A stretch of DNA of 64,000 bases from DATFXM01 sp035315885 (lineage in GTDB: Bacteria; Acidobacteriota; Blastocatellia; UBA7656), in the NCBI GenBank assembly GCA_035315885.1, contig DATFXM010000004.1, positions 1 through 64,000 of the forward strand, in the 5' to 3' direction. A program made the position numbers and the translations under genes. Under the pieces are notes generated by a model. The model did not search any database, had not been told where the DNA came from, and saw nothing but the letters and a program-made list of their open reading frames with translations. Below are positions 1 to 9,443 of this stretch, piece after piece. Every line of letters starts with the position of its first letter. Position 1 is the first letter of the stretch.

Positions 1-1
1 C

Positions 2-433
2 CGAAACGGGTTGCTGCAGAAGCAGCTCGCACTCGACGTAATGCAAACTCACCTTTTGGAGATGAAGCGTTCCGAGTGGAGCAGAGATGACCTTGAAGCT
101 CTCTGGTTGACTGGACAGGGCTCGGCACCTTCTTTGACTACCGGCAGTCGAATCCTCGATCGACTCGAGAGTCTGTGGCTGTCGGACCCCTCGATCACCA
201 GCGCAGCGCGGTCGGAGCTCGCGAGATTTGCTGCCCGGCATCGTTGGCTGCTCCTTCACTCCAGTTTGCGGCAAGCGCCGTTGGGTTGTTTGAGATACGC
301 GATGAAATGCGTCGCACGCAATCCCTCGTGTCTCGCAGAAGGTATGAGCTACTTCGGTTCGATCGTGCGATCCCGGATCAATTCCTCGAAGGGCGGTCGT
401 CGTCTACCGATGCCGGTTTGGATGGCTAGATGA
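2..433 (+). CDS. C-terminal fragment of a probable glycosyltransferase (5' end outside window)
   Basis: The reading frame is open from the first complete codon at position 2, so this is the 3' end of a gene that begins before the window. About 143 residues are visible and they carry no catalytic motif. The tail is helical and rich in Arg, Leu and Ser, as is common at the C-terminus of GT2 glycosyltransferases. The family call rests mainly on position: its TGA stop overlaps the ATG of the next glycosyltransferase (ATGA at 430-433), so the two are translationally coupled in one polysaccharide operon. It could be another kind of polysaccharide enzyme. Confidence 0.5.
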   Translation, partial: RNGLLQKQLALDVMQTHLLEMKRSEWSRDDLEALWLTGQGSAPSLTTGSRILDRLESLWLSDPSITSAARSELARFAARHRWLLLHSSLRQAPLGCLRYAMKCVARNPSCLAEGMSYFGSIVRSRINSSKGGRRLPMPVWMAR

Positions 434-1644
434 AGCTTTGCTTTGTTTGCTCCGAATACCCTCCAGCAATCCACGGGGGAATCGGCAGTGCGACTCAGAC
501 GCTGGCCCGAGAGTTGGTTCGGCTGGGACATGAGGTCCGGGTAATCGGTGTTTATCCTTCGCAGCAAGCGGGTGAGCCCTACCGCGACGATGAGGGGGTG
601 CGGGTGTATTCCCTGTTTGAGCCACCCGGCAGACTCGGTTGGCTCAGCGCTCGCTACCAACTCTTCAAGACAATTCGGGATTGGGTCCGGGAAGGTTTGG
701 CCGACATCGTCGAAGTGCCGGACTACAGAGGCTGGGCAGCCGGATGGCCAAAGCTTCCGGTGCCGGTGGTATCTCGAATTCATGGTTCATCCAGCTTTAT
801 TGCACGCGAAACCGGGCAGAAACTCGACCGCATTTCGCATTTTATTGAAGGGTGGTCCCTGCGTAGAGCGGACTCGTGGTGTTCTGTCAGTCAGTTTGCT
901 GCCCAGGCCACCCGTAGCTTGTTTGCATTAAGAACCGATGCGGCGGCTGTTCTTTACAACCCTGTTCCGCAAGCAAAGGAAGATGTCCCGTTCGCCGATC
1001 GCGAGCGCAACAGCGTCGTCTTTGCAGGAAGCTTAACTCGGATAAAAGGCGTAGAGGCCCTCATCAAAGCGTGGCCAATGGTGCTGACTAGCTGCCCCGA
1101 AGCGCGCCTGCAAATCTACGGCAAGAGTGGGAAGTCTCAATCCGGTCAGTCGATGCGAGAAGTTCTGGAGCATGCCGTTCCGACCGAATTGAAAGACACC
1201 GTGTTCTTTCACGGCCGGGTTGAACGCGCGGTGGTTCTCGAGGCTTTTTCTCGAGCTCGAGTGGCGGTGTTTCCTTCACGATCCGAGGCATTCGGTATGG
1301 TGCCGCTCGAGGCCATGTCTACTGGCTGTCCTACGGTGTTCTCTGAGAGGGCGACAGGACCCGAGTTGATCGATCACGAACGGGATGGTCTGCTGGTTGA
1401 TCCCGATAGCCCGCAGCAAATCGCTCAAGCGATTGTGAAGTTGTTGCGCGATGACTTGTATGCGGCTGAACTTGGGGCCGCCGGCAGAAGAAAAGCTCTG
1501 GAGAAATTCGAGTTGCAAAAAATCGTTCGGGAGAACGAACGATTCTTCCTTCAGTGCATTCATCGATTTGATGCAGCTCGGTCGGTGCAAGACCGAAGAA
1601 GAAACGCAGCTCAGATAAACGAGGATCTGGTAACCAAGAATTGA
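430..1644 (+). CDS. Glycosyltransferase family 4 (GT-B fold)
   Basis: Predicted cytoplasmic nucleotide-sugar-dependent glycosyltransferase of 404 residues, a normal GT4 length. The N-terminal Rossmann half opens with a CSEYPP segment and a glycine loop GGIGS at residues 16-20. The C-terminal nucleotide-binding half starts near residue 197 (FAGSLTRIKG). It carries the EX7E motif of retaining GT4 enzymes at residues 286-294 (E-AFGMVPL-E). The start overlaps the preceding stop (ATGA) and its own stop overlaps the next gene, so it belongs to a tightly packed operon. The sugar donor and acceptor cannot be read from the sequence. Family assignment is firm; the role in exopolysaccharide or O-antigen assembly is inferred from neighbours. 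Confidence 0.9.
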   Translation: MKLCFVCSEYPPAIHGGIGSATQTLARELVRLGHEVRVIGVYPSQQAGEPYRDDEGVRVYSLFEPPGRLGWLSARYQLFKTIRDWVREGLADIVEVPDYRGWAAGWPKLPVPVVSRIHGSSSFIARETGQKLDRISHFIEGWSLRRADSWCSVSQFAAQATRSLFALRTDAAAVLYNPVPQAKEDVPFADRERNSVVFAGSLTRIKGVEALIKAWPMVLTSCPEARLQIYGKSGKSQSGQSMREVLEHAVPTELKDTVFFHGRVERAVVLEAFSRARVAVFPSRSEAFGMVPLEAMSTGCPTVFSERATGPELIDHERDGLLVDPDSPQQIAQAIVKLLRDDLYAAELGAAGRRKALEKFELQKIVRENERFFLQCIHRFDAARSVQDRRRNAAQINEDLVTKN

Positions 1645-2804
1645 ACGCTGAGTCTAACCTGACGATGACAACGCACAGTAACGCTCATACGGGACTTGCT
1701 CGAACAACAGTCGCGCCGTCAGCACCGACGGGTAAGTCGTCTTCCGCGTCGACAAAGCCTCGGTTGAGAGTCGGGATCGCCACTTCGTGGAAGCACGAAC
1801 GAGGCCGTTTTGAGGTCTTCGACGCCTCAACAGTGTTAGAGGCAAACCTGCGTGCGGGGCTGTCTGTGGCTGTATGCACTTATCGCCGGCCTGCGAGTCT
1901 GAAGCGACTGCTTAATTCGCTTAAGAAACAGAACCGCGTCCCTGATGAGTTGATCATCGTAGACGCGAGCTACGACTCCGAAAGCGAGAAGGTCGTAAGA
2001 GCGATGTCGCAGGTCGAGACCCTCGCGAGTTGTGTGATCTACGTTCGCGTCGAAGGCAACCTACGCGGCCTGACCAGACAACGAAATCTTGCAGTCGACG
2101 TAGCCGGCCGCGAACTCATTTGTTTTCTTGACGACGACGTAGTCGTAGAGCCCGACTGTCTGACGCACCTGGAAACAACCGCGGCCGAAGAACCGCACGT
2201 CGTGGGAGTTGGCGCCTTCGTGACCAATGAGGAGACCAATCCCGGCGCGCGGCTCCAGTTACTCAAATTGTTAGGTGCCGTGCCATCGTTGACGCCAGGC
2301 AAATACACGCGATCTGGCATCTCCATACCTCTGCGTATTCTCGGCAAGAGCCGTTCTCTTGTCCCGGTCGATAGACTGCCGGGGTGCTGCTTTCTTTGCC
2401 GTACGTCGGTCGCGCGTCTCACCCGATTCACTGAAATCTTCGAAGGCTACTCGCTTGGCGAAGACCTGGAGTTCTCACGTCGTGCCGCCGCTTTTGGACG
2501 CCTGGTGGTGTGTGGCGAAGCGAGAGTCGAGCATCTTCAGGATCCAGTTGGCCGGCCTGACTTGAAACAACTGGGACGAATGCTGGTGTTCAACCGCTAC
2601 TACGTTCACCGCACAACCCTCAACAATCGCAGGTGGCTCGATATCCTCTGGTATGGGTACGCCCAGACATTGGACCACTTGCTGATGACCACTGGGTTCG
2701 CGCGAGACTTGAGCGTTCGAGATGGATGGAGGTTCTTGTGCGGCGGCTTGCGCGGTTGTGTCGATATCTTGAGATGGAAGGGCGGAGCGCGAGTTGTCAG
2801 GTGA
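1641..2804 (+). CDS. Glycosyltransferase family 2
   Basis: GT-A fold glycosyltransferase of 387 residues if the TTG at 1641 is used (TTGA overlap with the previous stop). An in-frame ATG at 1665 would give 379 residues. Neither has a good ribosome binding site, and the first 65 residues are low-complexity. The GT2 core begins near residue 72 with VAVCTYRRPASLKRLL. It has an acidic DDDVVV metal-binding motif after a CFLDDD strand, and a GEDLEFSRR segment corresponding to the catalytic ED region. No long transmembrane segment is evident, so it is probably peripheral. It lies between a GT4 gene and an O-antigen ligase-type gene, which points to repeat-unit assembly. Donor and acceptor are unknown. 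Confidence 0.88.
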   Translation: MNAESNLTMTTHSNAHTGLARTTVAPSAPTGKSSSASTKPRLRVGIATSWKHERGRFEVFDASTVLEANLRAGLSVAVCTYRRPASLKRLLNSLKKQNRVPDELIIVDASYDSESEKVVRAMSQVETLASCVIYVRVEGNLRGLTRQRNLAVDVAGRELICFLDDDVVVEPDCLTHLETTAAEEPHVVGVGAFVTNEETNPGARLQLLKLLGAVPSLTPGKYTRSGISIPLRILGKSRSLVPVDRLPGCCFLCRTSVARLTRFTEIFEGYSLGEDLEFSRRAAAFGRLVVCGEARVEHLQDPVGRPDLKQLGRMLVFNRYYVHRTTLNNRRWLDILWYGYAQTLDHLLMTTGFARDLSVRDGWRFLCGGLRGCVDILRWKGGARVVR

Positions 2805-2830
2805 ACTTCGGTTGGCCAAGGCTTAGTTGA

Positions 2831-4177
2831 ATGAAAGACGTTGCAGTGAGTGATTCCCTCATCAGGCCCGGCGCGGGTGCAAAGGATCAACCCGTCTGGG
2901 CCGGTCGAAACTTAGGTGGCGGGAGACCGCGTATTGATGCCCAGCGCGGTAAGAAAGGGACTTCTTCCGCACCCACTGGACTATGGATGCTCGGGCTTCT
3001 TCCCATCGTGGTGATTCCGTTTGAAAATCAGTTGAAGTTCGACGGCATCAGCATCGCGAAGTTCACGGTGGTGCCGCTCTTGATTGGTGTTTTGATATCC
3101 CGGCCGAAGAAGATTCTGGAGACGCTTCGGCATCCGGTTGCGTTAGCATTCCTGGGCTTTATTCTTTGGGGGGCTCTGGTAGAGCTCTTCCATCCATTCA
3201 GAGATTTCGAGCTGCACTCTCGCATCTTTCAGATGTTCGGCTTCGGCGTGTTGATGGCATCGCTATTGTCTAACCGGGTGGTGCTAAGCCGGACCCTGAT
3301 TGGTCTCGTAATCGTGTGCTCGGTGCTATCGATCTATCTGATTTTCAACTTCTATGGTCTCGTTCGGATGAATGTACTTGACTCCGAACAGGCGGGACTT
3401 GCGCGAGTGCAGGCCTTTCAGGGCATGTCGCTCGAAGCGAATCTGAATCATATTGGTTACGCGGTTGGAATGGGTGCAGTCGTTGCCCTTTGTCTGCTTC
3501 TATCCACAAAAAAGGCGTGGCAGCGCGTTTTCTGGGCTGTAGTTTCAATCTTCTGTGTAACCGGTTCGACGATAACCGCGTCTCGCGGCGCATTTATTGC
3601 GGTGGCGCTGGCATTTGGCGTGATCCTTTGGCGCAGTCTCAGGACGTCAGTGGGGGCCGGCAAGCTGGCCTTCGCTTTTCTGGTAGTCGTGTGCGTTTAC
3701 TTTTTGTTGCCGAACGTTCTGTCGACACGTCTCAGTGCGACACTTGGCGGCCCGAACGATGTCGCGCCGGAGAAACAGGAGGCAAGACAGCGGGTTCTTA
3801 GCGCTGCGGTGAATTCGATTCCGGAGTACTGGGCGCTTGGCGTTGGCGTGGGAAACTACTGGGAGGATTGGGGGGTTGAGCACGGCTTTTACGCGCGCTC
3901 GGCGAGGGGAAGGTCCACTCTCGGTCCGCATAGTGGTTTTTTTGCGGCGTGGATTTATTTTGGGCTGCCGGGCCTGCTGCTTATGTGCGCGACTTGTTTT
4001 TTGGCGGCACGCAACACTCCCGGTAAAGGAGATCGATCGTGGTCTGGAACCGCGATCGTCGCTCTGCTTATGCTTGGTCTCCTATGGCTGGCGTTTACTC
4101 ATGACTTGTATTTGAAAGAGTTCGGTTTTGTTTTGGGATTGGCGATGAGTTCTCATCGTTTGAAATCTGAAATTTGA
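2831..4177 (+). CDS. O-antigen ligase / polymerase-like membrane protein (Wzy_C family)
   Basis: Polytopic inner-membrane protein of 448 residues. A cytoplasmic N-terminus of about 55 residues precedes a series of hydrophobic helices. A large periplasmic loop around residues 300-370 contains the PHSGFFAAWIYFGLPG segment, equivalent to the conserved H-N/S-x-(Y/F) region of WaaL/Wzy proteins. The TASRGA segment near residue 250 is also typical. Such proteins polymerise undecaprenyl-linked repeat units or transfer them to an acceptor. Ligase and polymerase cannot be told apart from sequence alone. The last codons and the stop lie inside a four-unit heptamer repeat (4162-4189), so the natural C-terminus may have been changed by repeat growth. 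Confidence 0.82.
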   Translation: MKDVAVSDSLIRPGAGAKDQPVWAGRNLGGGRPRIDAQRGKKGTSSAPTGLWMLGLLPIVVIPFENQLKFDGISIAKFTVVPLLIGVLISRPKKILETLRHPVALAFLGFILWGALVELFHPFRDFELHSRIFQMFGFGVLMASLLSNRVVLSRTLIGLVIVCSVLSIYLIFNFYGLVRMNVLDSEQAGLARVQAFQGMSLEANLNHIGYAVGMGAVVALCLLLSTKKAWQRVFWAVVSIFCVTGSTITASRGAFIAVALAFGVILWRSLRTSVGAGKLAFAFLVVVCVYFLLPNVLSTRLSATLGGPNDVAPEKQEARQRVLSAAVNSIPEYWALGVGVGNYWEDWGVEHGFYARSARGRSTLGPHSGFFAAWIYFGLPGLLLMCATCFLAARNTPGKGDRSWSGTAIVALLMLGLLWLAFTHDLYLKEFGFVLGLAMSSHRLKSEI

Positions 4178-4189
4178 AATCTGAAATTT
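4162..4189. repeat. Degenerate heptamer tandem repeat at the ligase stop codon
   Basis: Four contiguous 7-nt units alternate GAAATCT and GAAATTT. The TGA stop of the preceding membrane-protein gene (4175-4177) is made by the junction of units two and three. The array ends 9 nt before the next start codon. Confidence 0.9.
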
Positions 4190-4198
4190 CCGAAAAGT

Positions 4199-6148
4199 AT
4201 GTGCGGCATAACGGGTCTGCTATCTCTCACGTCTGAATCGCCGATACGGCCTGAATTAGTCCGGGCTATGTCTCAACAACTGAGACACAGAGGGCCTGAT
4301 GACGACGGACTATTCTGCGCAGGCCCGGTAGCGTTCGGCTTCAGACGTCTGAGCATCATTGACGTCGCCGGAGGACACCAGCCTCTCAGCAATGAAGACG
4401 ACAGCGTCTGGTGCATGTTGAACGGCGAGATCTACAACTACGTGGAACTCCGTAACGAGCTGGAGCAGCTTGGTCATCAGTTGAAAACTCGAAGCGACAC
4501 CGAAACCATAGTCCACGCATACGAGGAACACGGAATCGACTTCCTGAGCCGCCTTCAAGGCATGTTTGCGATCGCCCTGTGGGACGCGAAAAGAAGGCAA
4601 CTGGTTCTGGCAAGGGATCGCGTAGGCAAGAAACCTCTGTATTTTTCATCTGCCAAAGGCCAGCTCGCCTTTGCGTCGGAGATGAAGGCGCTGCTGCCGT
4701 GGCCGTCATTGGATCGCTCGATTGACCTTGCAGCGCTAGAGGACTATTTGAGGTTTCTCTATGTTCCGGGCCCGCGCACGATTTTCAAATCAGTCCGCAA
4801 ACTGCTCCCCGGGTACGTGCTCATAGCGCGAGTCGATAGCGGTGAGATCACCGAACGGCCTTACTGGTCGTTTGATATCTCATCAAATGGAGATCGAACC
4901 GAGATTGAAGCCGCTTCGGAATTGCGCCGTCTTCTCGAGGACGCGGTTAGGGTGCGGTTACGCAGCGATGTGCCGATCGGCGCCTTCTTGAGTGGCGGGT
5001 TGGATAGCAGCGCGGTAGTTGGTTTGATGGCCCGGAAGATGCACCCGCAGCGGCCGTTGACGTTCTCGATGCAGTTTTCGGAGCGCGACTTCGATGAGAG
5101 CGAATTCGCTGCCCTGGCGGCAACTAAGTTCGACACCGATCAGCACGTCGAGTTGGTGGAGCCTGTTCGAGCGGAGACTCTTCAACGCATCTCGTGGCAT
5201 CTTGATGAACCATTTGCCGACTCCTCAGCGGTTCCAACTTATCTGGTGTGTCAGGCAGCCCGGCGTCACGTGACCGTGGCCCTATCCGGCGACGGCGGTG
5301 ACGAACTTTTTGCCGGCTACAATCGATACCGACACTATCGCTTCATAAAGCGACTCGCGAGCTGGCCCTTGCCCGTTCGAAGATGGGCAAGCGACCTGAT
5401 GTCGGCGGGCGTTCGGCGCTGGGTCGGTTCAGTGCCGTACGCAGTCGGCGAGCGCGCTCGACAGGCCGCCAAGGCGCTCGAAGCTTCGTGCCTCCCGGGT
5501 TCACGACGACCCTTCTTTCTAAACCAATACTTCGAGCCTGCCGCCATTCGTCAACTGATGTCGTCCGAAACTCGCGCCTCCGCGAATGGAAGGACGTTCG
5601 AGGACGAATGGTCAAGGCTGCTGCCACGAAAACCGATCGATGGGCTGGACCTGTTCCTTTACATGGACACCGTACTCGGATTGCCGGACGACATGCTCAC
5701 CAAGGTAGACCGGATGTCAATGGCGCATGGACTCGAGGTCCGATGCCCCATTCTCGATCACAAGGTTGTCGAATACGCCGGATCAATTCCAACTGACCTC
5801 AAGCTTCGAGGGCAGCAGTCGAAGTACATCTTCAGAAAGGCGGTCGCAGATCTAATCCCGGCGCCGATTCTGCACCGGCCAAAGAGCGGATTTGATGCCC
5901 CCATAGGTCAGTGGCTTGCGGGTCCGTTCCGCGAGCTTACGGAGGAGTGTCTGTCCGCTGAAGCTTCCGCCAGACGTGGATGGTTTTCACCAGACGGCGT
6001 GGCATCCATCCGCGATCGAGTCTTGAAGCCCGAAGTCGCTAACGGCGCATCGAGCGTGAGCAAACATCAGATTTGGCACCGCGCTTGGGCGCTGTTGATG
6101 CTCGAGCTTTGGGCGAGGAACTTTCTCGATGCGGCCGCAGCCGCATGA
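4199..6148 (+). CDS. asnB: Asparagine synthase (glutamine-hydrolysing) / amidotransferase
   Basis: 649 residues, the usual length for class B asparagine synthetases. It starts MCGITG, with Cys2 as the N-terminal nucleophile of the class II glutamine amidotransferase domain (about residues 2-215; RHRGPDD and NGEIYNY segments present). The synthetase domain carries the ATP-pyrophosphatase loop SGGLDSS at residues 265-271 and the LSGDGGDELFAGY motif. It could make asparagine from aspartate, glutamine and ATP. Copies inside polysaccharide clusters are often thought to amidate sugar-acid residues instead, and the location between O-antigen ligase and glycosyltransferase genes favours that here. 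Its TGA overlaps the next ATG (ATGA). The enzyme family is certain; the substrate is inferred. Confidence 0.93.
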   Translation: MCGITGLLSLTSESPIRPELVRAMSQQLRHRGPDDDGLFCAGPVAFGFRRLSIIDVAGGHQPLSNEDDSVWCMLNGEIYNYVELRNELEQLGHQLKTRSDTETIVHAYEEHGIDFLSRLQGMFAIALWDAKRRQLVLARDRVGKKPLYFSSAKGQLAFASEMKALLPWPSLDRSIDLAALEDYLRFLYVPGPRTIFKSVRKLLPGYVLIARVDSGEITERPYWSFDISSNGDRTEIEAASELRRLLEDAVRVRLRSDVPIGAFLSGGLDSSAVVGLMARKMHPQRPLTFSMQFSERDFDESEFAALAATKFDTDQHVELVEPVRAETLQRISWHLDEPFADSSAVPTYLVCQAARRHVTVALSGDGGDELFAGYNRYRHYRFIKRLASWPLPVRRWASDLMSAGVRRWVGSVPYAVGERARQAAKALEASCLPGSRRPFFLNQYFEPAAIRQLMSSETRASANGRTFEDEWSRLLPRKPIDGLDLFLYMDTVLGLPDDMLTKVDRMSMAHGLEVRCPILDHKVVEYAGSIPTDLKLRGQQSKYIFRKAVADLIPAPILHRPKSGFDAPIGQWLAGPFRELTEECLSAEASARRGWFSPDGVASIRDRVLKPEVANGASSVSKHQIWHRAWALLMLELWARNFLDAAAAA

Positions 6149-7272
6149 GGGTCATATCAATCGTGGAACGCATCGTTTACGTCATTGGACAGTTAGGAGT
6201 CGGAGGCACCGAAAAGCAACTATTGCACCTCGTGCAACGTCTCGATCGTACGCGCTGGAAGCCAAGCGTGATTTGCCTTTCGGATGAACATCCGATGGCC
6301 GCCGACTTCGAAAACAGCGACTGTCTGGTACACGTCATCTCTCGTTCAAGGATTGGCAAAGCTGCCGCGTTGCGCTCGCTGAAAAGCACGCTTGTTGAAA
6401 TCAAACCGGCGATACTTCAGGCTTTCGCCTACGCGTGGTATCTGGCTATTCCAGCGGCGTGGTTTGCGGGAGTGCGCAAAGTGGTTGTTGCCGAACGTAC
6501 GATTCCTCCGTGGAAAACAACAGCACACATCTGGACCGATCGATTCATGCTGCCGCGCACCAGCAGAGCGATCGTGAACTCGCAACGGGTTTGCGACGAT
6601 CTGGTCAACGTACACGGCATGCCGCGTGATCGTTGCCGGGTTGTGTACAACGGGATCGACCTCAAGGAATTTGATGCGCTGGCGATGGCTGCTGATGGTG
6701 GTTCCAGCCGTCCGCAGACACCGGTCATCTGCGCTTTGGCAAATGCGAAAGAGGATAAGCGCCTTGATGTGTTGATCGATTCGTTTGCGATCGTAAAGGC
6801 TCGAATTCCGGAGGCGAAGCTTTGGATCATCGGCGACGGACCGCTGCGGAAATCACTCGAAGATCGTTCGATGAGACTCGGGCTCGAGCGGGACATTCGC
6901 TTTTGGGGCAACCGAAGTGATCATCCGTCGTTGCTGCGACAAGCGACCATCGGCGTGAACTCGTCGCGTGTCGAAGGGCTCTGCAATGCGATCCTCGAGT
7001 ATATGGCGGCCGGCCTTCCAGTGGTGGCTACAGATGTTGGAGGTAACGCCGAGCTCGTAACGCACGAACGCACCGGACTTCTCGTCAAACAGGGAGACGC
7101 GGCGCTGCTCGCGGAAGCACTGGTTACCCTTTCACAGAACCGCGAGATGGCCAGGAGCTTGGGCAGCCAAGGTAGGCTTCGCGTCGAACAGGACTTCAGA
7201 GTCGAGCGAATGGTGAGCGAAACGGAACGGGTCTATGAGGAACTTCGGCAGATGAATGGGAGGCACTCTTGA
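6145..7272 (+). CDS. Glycosyltransferase family 4
   Basis: 375 residues when started at the ATG that overlaps the asnB stop. An upstream in-frame start at 6073 would force a 76-nt overlap and adds residues that do not fit the family. The N-terminus reads YVIGQLGVGGTEKQ, the glycine loop of the acceptor-side Rossmann domain. The retaining EX7E motif is at residues 277-285 (E-GLCNAIL-E), followed by AAGLPVVATDVGG. It probably transfers a sugar from a nucleotide donor to the growing repeat unit at the cytoplasmic membrane face. Its TGA overlaps the TTG start of the next gene. Family call is firm; specificity unknown. Confidence 0.9.
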   Translation: MRVISIVERIVYVIGQLGVGGTEKQLLHLVQRLDRTRWKPSVICLSDEHPMAADFENSDCLVHVISRSRIGKAAALRSLKSTLVEIKPAILQAFAYAWYLAIPAAWFAGVRKVVVAERTIPPWKTTAHIWTDRFMLPRTSRAIVNSQRVCDDLVNVHGMPRDRCRVVYNGIDLKEFDALAMAADGGSSRPQTPVICALANAKEDKRLDVLIDSFAIVKARIPEAKLWIIGDGPLRKSLEDRSMRLGLERDIRFWGNRSDHPSLLRQATIGVNSSRVEGLCNAILEYMAAGLPVVATDVGGNAELVTHERTGLLVKQGDAALLAEALVTLSQNREMARSLGSQGRLRVEQDFRVERMVSETERVYEELRQMNGRHS

Positions 7273-9443
7273 AAGTCCTGGTAATCACGAGCGAGTGGCC
7301 CACGGCAGAGGCTCCCGATGCAGTGCCCTTCGTCGTTCAACAGGTGAAATCGCTGCAGAATGCCGGACTGGACGTTCGGGTGCTCCACTTCAGGGGCGCA
7401 AAGAATCCGCTTAACTACTTTCGGGCATGGCTCCGTGTGCAACGAGAGCTTCGGCAGAGGTCTTACGACGTGATTCACGCGCAATGGGGCCAAAGCGGAC
7501 TCCTCGCGCTTCCCCGGAGAAAGCCGCTGGTAATCACTTTTCGCGGAAGCGATCTGGAGGGGATAGTAGCAGCCGATGGCCGATACACATTTGCGGGCCG
7601 GATACTGCGCGGCATCTCGAAACTGGTCTCAAGAGTTGCGGATCAGGTCATCGTTGTGTCGTCGAAGCTTGCTGCGAACCTGGGTGGAATTCCACATCAC
7701 GTAATTCCGAGCGGTCTGGATCTCGAGCTGTTCAGACCGATGGACCAAAACGAGGCTCGCGAAAAATTGGGCCTACCGGCTGAGAAGAGACTGATCCTGT
7801 TTGCCGGTTCGCCTTCAAAGCCGGTCAAGCGTTTCAATCTTGCAAGCGAAGCGGTTCGGAGACTCGATCCGAGCTTGCACGCAGAGCTTGTTGTTGTCGA
7901 GCGCGCGGCGCACACCTTGATGCCCCATTACCTGAACGCCTGCGACGTGCTGCTCATGACTTCACTGCACGAAGGCTCGCCCAACATTGTCAAAGAAGCG
8001 CTCGCCTGCAACGTTCCGGTTGTGTCCGTGAATGTCGGGGATGTCAAAGAGCGGCTTGTCGCGGTTGACGGCTGCATCGTTTGCAACGACGATAACCCGG
8101 ATACGATTTCAAATGCTCTGGACTCGGTCTTGCGAAACGGCGCGCGGGTCGCCAGCAGGACCACGGTGCTCGAGATTGATGAGTCGATTGTCGCGAAGCG
8201 CGTTATAGCGATCTATGGCATGGCAATTCAAAATTCGAAGAATGCAGGTCACTTGCAACCGAGGGCGAGCGAAAACTGGAAGCTAGCCGGACTTCCAACC
8301 TTCGGTGCGTCGAGACCATCATACGCTCTAAAGGCACCATCAAGTCTGATTAGTATTACGAACCCGATCGCAATGAGCACCTTTCCTCCATACGTCACAA
8401 TTCTCATGCCCATTCGGAATGAGGAGCGGTTCATCGCGCGAAGTCTCGGGTCGGTGTTATCGCAGACTTATTCACCGGATCGCATCGAAGTGATCGTCAT
8501 CGACGGCATGTCCACGGATGGCACTCGCAGTGTTGTGCACAGCATGGCCGATGAAGCGTCACGAAGTGAGGCGCATCGAAGCAGCGTAATGATTCTGGAT
8601 AATCCGTCAAAGACCGTTCCGCCCGCGTTGAATATCGGTGTGAGACGTGCCAAAGGCGATGTGATCATTCGAGTGGACGGCCATTGTGAGATTCCGTCCG
8701 ACTACGTGGAGCGCTGTATCGAAGCCCTCGACAAAACGGGTGCAGATTGCGTTGGCGGGGCGCTGGTGTCCTGCGGCGAGACTGGCACGGCACGGGCGAT
8801 CGCGGTTGCTCAGAGTTCGCCTTTTGGAGTGGGTGGCGCCACGTTCCGCACTGGAAGTAAGGAAGGTTGCGATGTCGACACGCTGGCGTTTGGTGCGTAC
8901 CGCCGCGACGTGTTCGAGCGCCTTGGTTTGTTCGACGAGGAAATGGTACGCAACCAGGATGACGAATTCAATTTTCGAGTCCGTCAATCCGGGGGAAGAA
9001 TATGGCTTGATCCAGCCATCAACTCCCGATACTACAGCCGCGCGAGTCTGCGCGGACTATGGCGGCAGTACTTTGAGTATGGTTATTGGAAAGTGCGAGT
9101 GATGCAGAAGCATCCGCGGCAGATGAGATCGAGCCACTTCGCGCCCACGGCGCTTATATTGTTGCTGGTTATCCTGGCGTTCTTGAGTCCTGTCGCGGGT
9201 GTCGGCGCTGGCCCGGTAGTGGCGCTTGGGGCGATTTACGGATTGGCGAATGTCTCGGCCAGCCTGTTTGCCGCTGCTCGATCCGAGTGGCGTCACATCT
9301 TTGTTTTGCCGCTTGCATTCGCGGCCCTGCACTTCGGATACGGTGCGGGCTTCATAAAAGGACTCGTGAGCTTCCGCCGTCGTTGGCGCGACGGCGGTTC
9401 TCGTATCTCGGCTACCCCCTATCCAAACAGCGGCGTAGAGTGA
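7269..9443 (+). CDS. GT4-GT2 fusion glycosyltransferase with C-terminal membrane segments
   Basis: 724 residues holding two complete transferases. Residues 1 to about 325 form a GT4 unit with EX7E at 235-243 (E-GSPNIVK-E). Residues from 369 form a GT2 unit starting VTILMPIRNEERF, with a VDGH DxD-type motif at Asp470 and a QDDEFNFR segment. It ends in two or three hydrophobic helices, as in ExoA-type succinoglycan transferases. The linker (about 325-368) is not conserved-looking, and an internal ATG at 8373 sits exactly where a separate GT2 gene would begin, so it looks like a recent fusion of adjacent genes. The TTG start is supported by GGGAGG five bases upstream and by the perfect GT4 N-terminus MKVLVITSEWP. 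The 3' end overlaps the convergent 1598-codon gene by 32 nt. Confidence 0.85.
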   Translation: MKVLVITSEWPTAEAPDAVPFVVQQVKSLQNAGLDVRVLHFRGAKNPLNYFRAWLRVQRELRQRSYDVIHAQWGQSGLLALPRRKPLVITFRGSDLEGIVAADGRYTFAGRILRGISKLVSRVADQVIVVSSKLAANLGGIPHHVIPSGLDLELFRPMDQNEAREKLGLPAEKRLILFAGSPSKPVKRFNLASEAVRRLDPSLHAELVVVERAAHTLMPHYLNACDVLLMTSLHEGSPNIVKEALACNVPVVSVNVGDVKERLVAVDGCIVCNDDNPDTISNALDSVLRNGARVASRTTVLEIDESIVAKRVIAIYGMAIQNSKNAGHLQPRASENWKLAGLPTFGASRPSYALKAPSSLISITNPIAMSTFPPYVTILMPIRNEERFIARSLGSVLSQTYSPDRIEVIVIDGMSTDGTRSVVHSMADEASRSEAHRSSVMILDNPSKTVPPALNIGVRRAKGDVIIRVDGHCEIPSDYVERCIEALDKTGADCVGGALVSCGETGTARAIAVAQSSPFGVGGATFRTGSKEGCDVDTLAFGAYRRDVFERLGLFDEEMVRNQDDEFNFRVRQSGGRIWLDPAINSRYYSRASLRGLWRQYFEYGYWKVRVMQKHPRQMRSSHFAPTALILLLVILAFLSPVAGVGAGPVVALGAIYGLANVSASLFAAARSEWRHIFVLPLAFAALHFGYGAGFIKGLVSFRRRWRDGGSRISATPYPNSGVE

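Noticed and set aside
6073..6144. Upstream extension of the second GT4 gene
   Set aside because: It would overlap asnB by 76 nt; the ATGA junction at 6145 fits the rest of the operon and the GT4 N-terminus.
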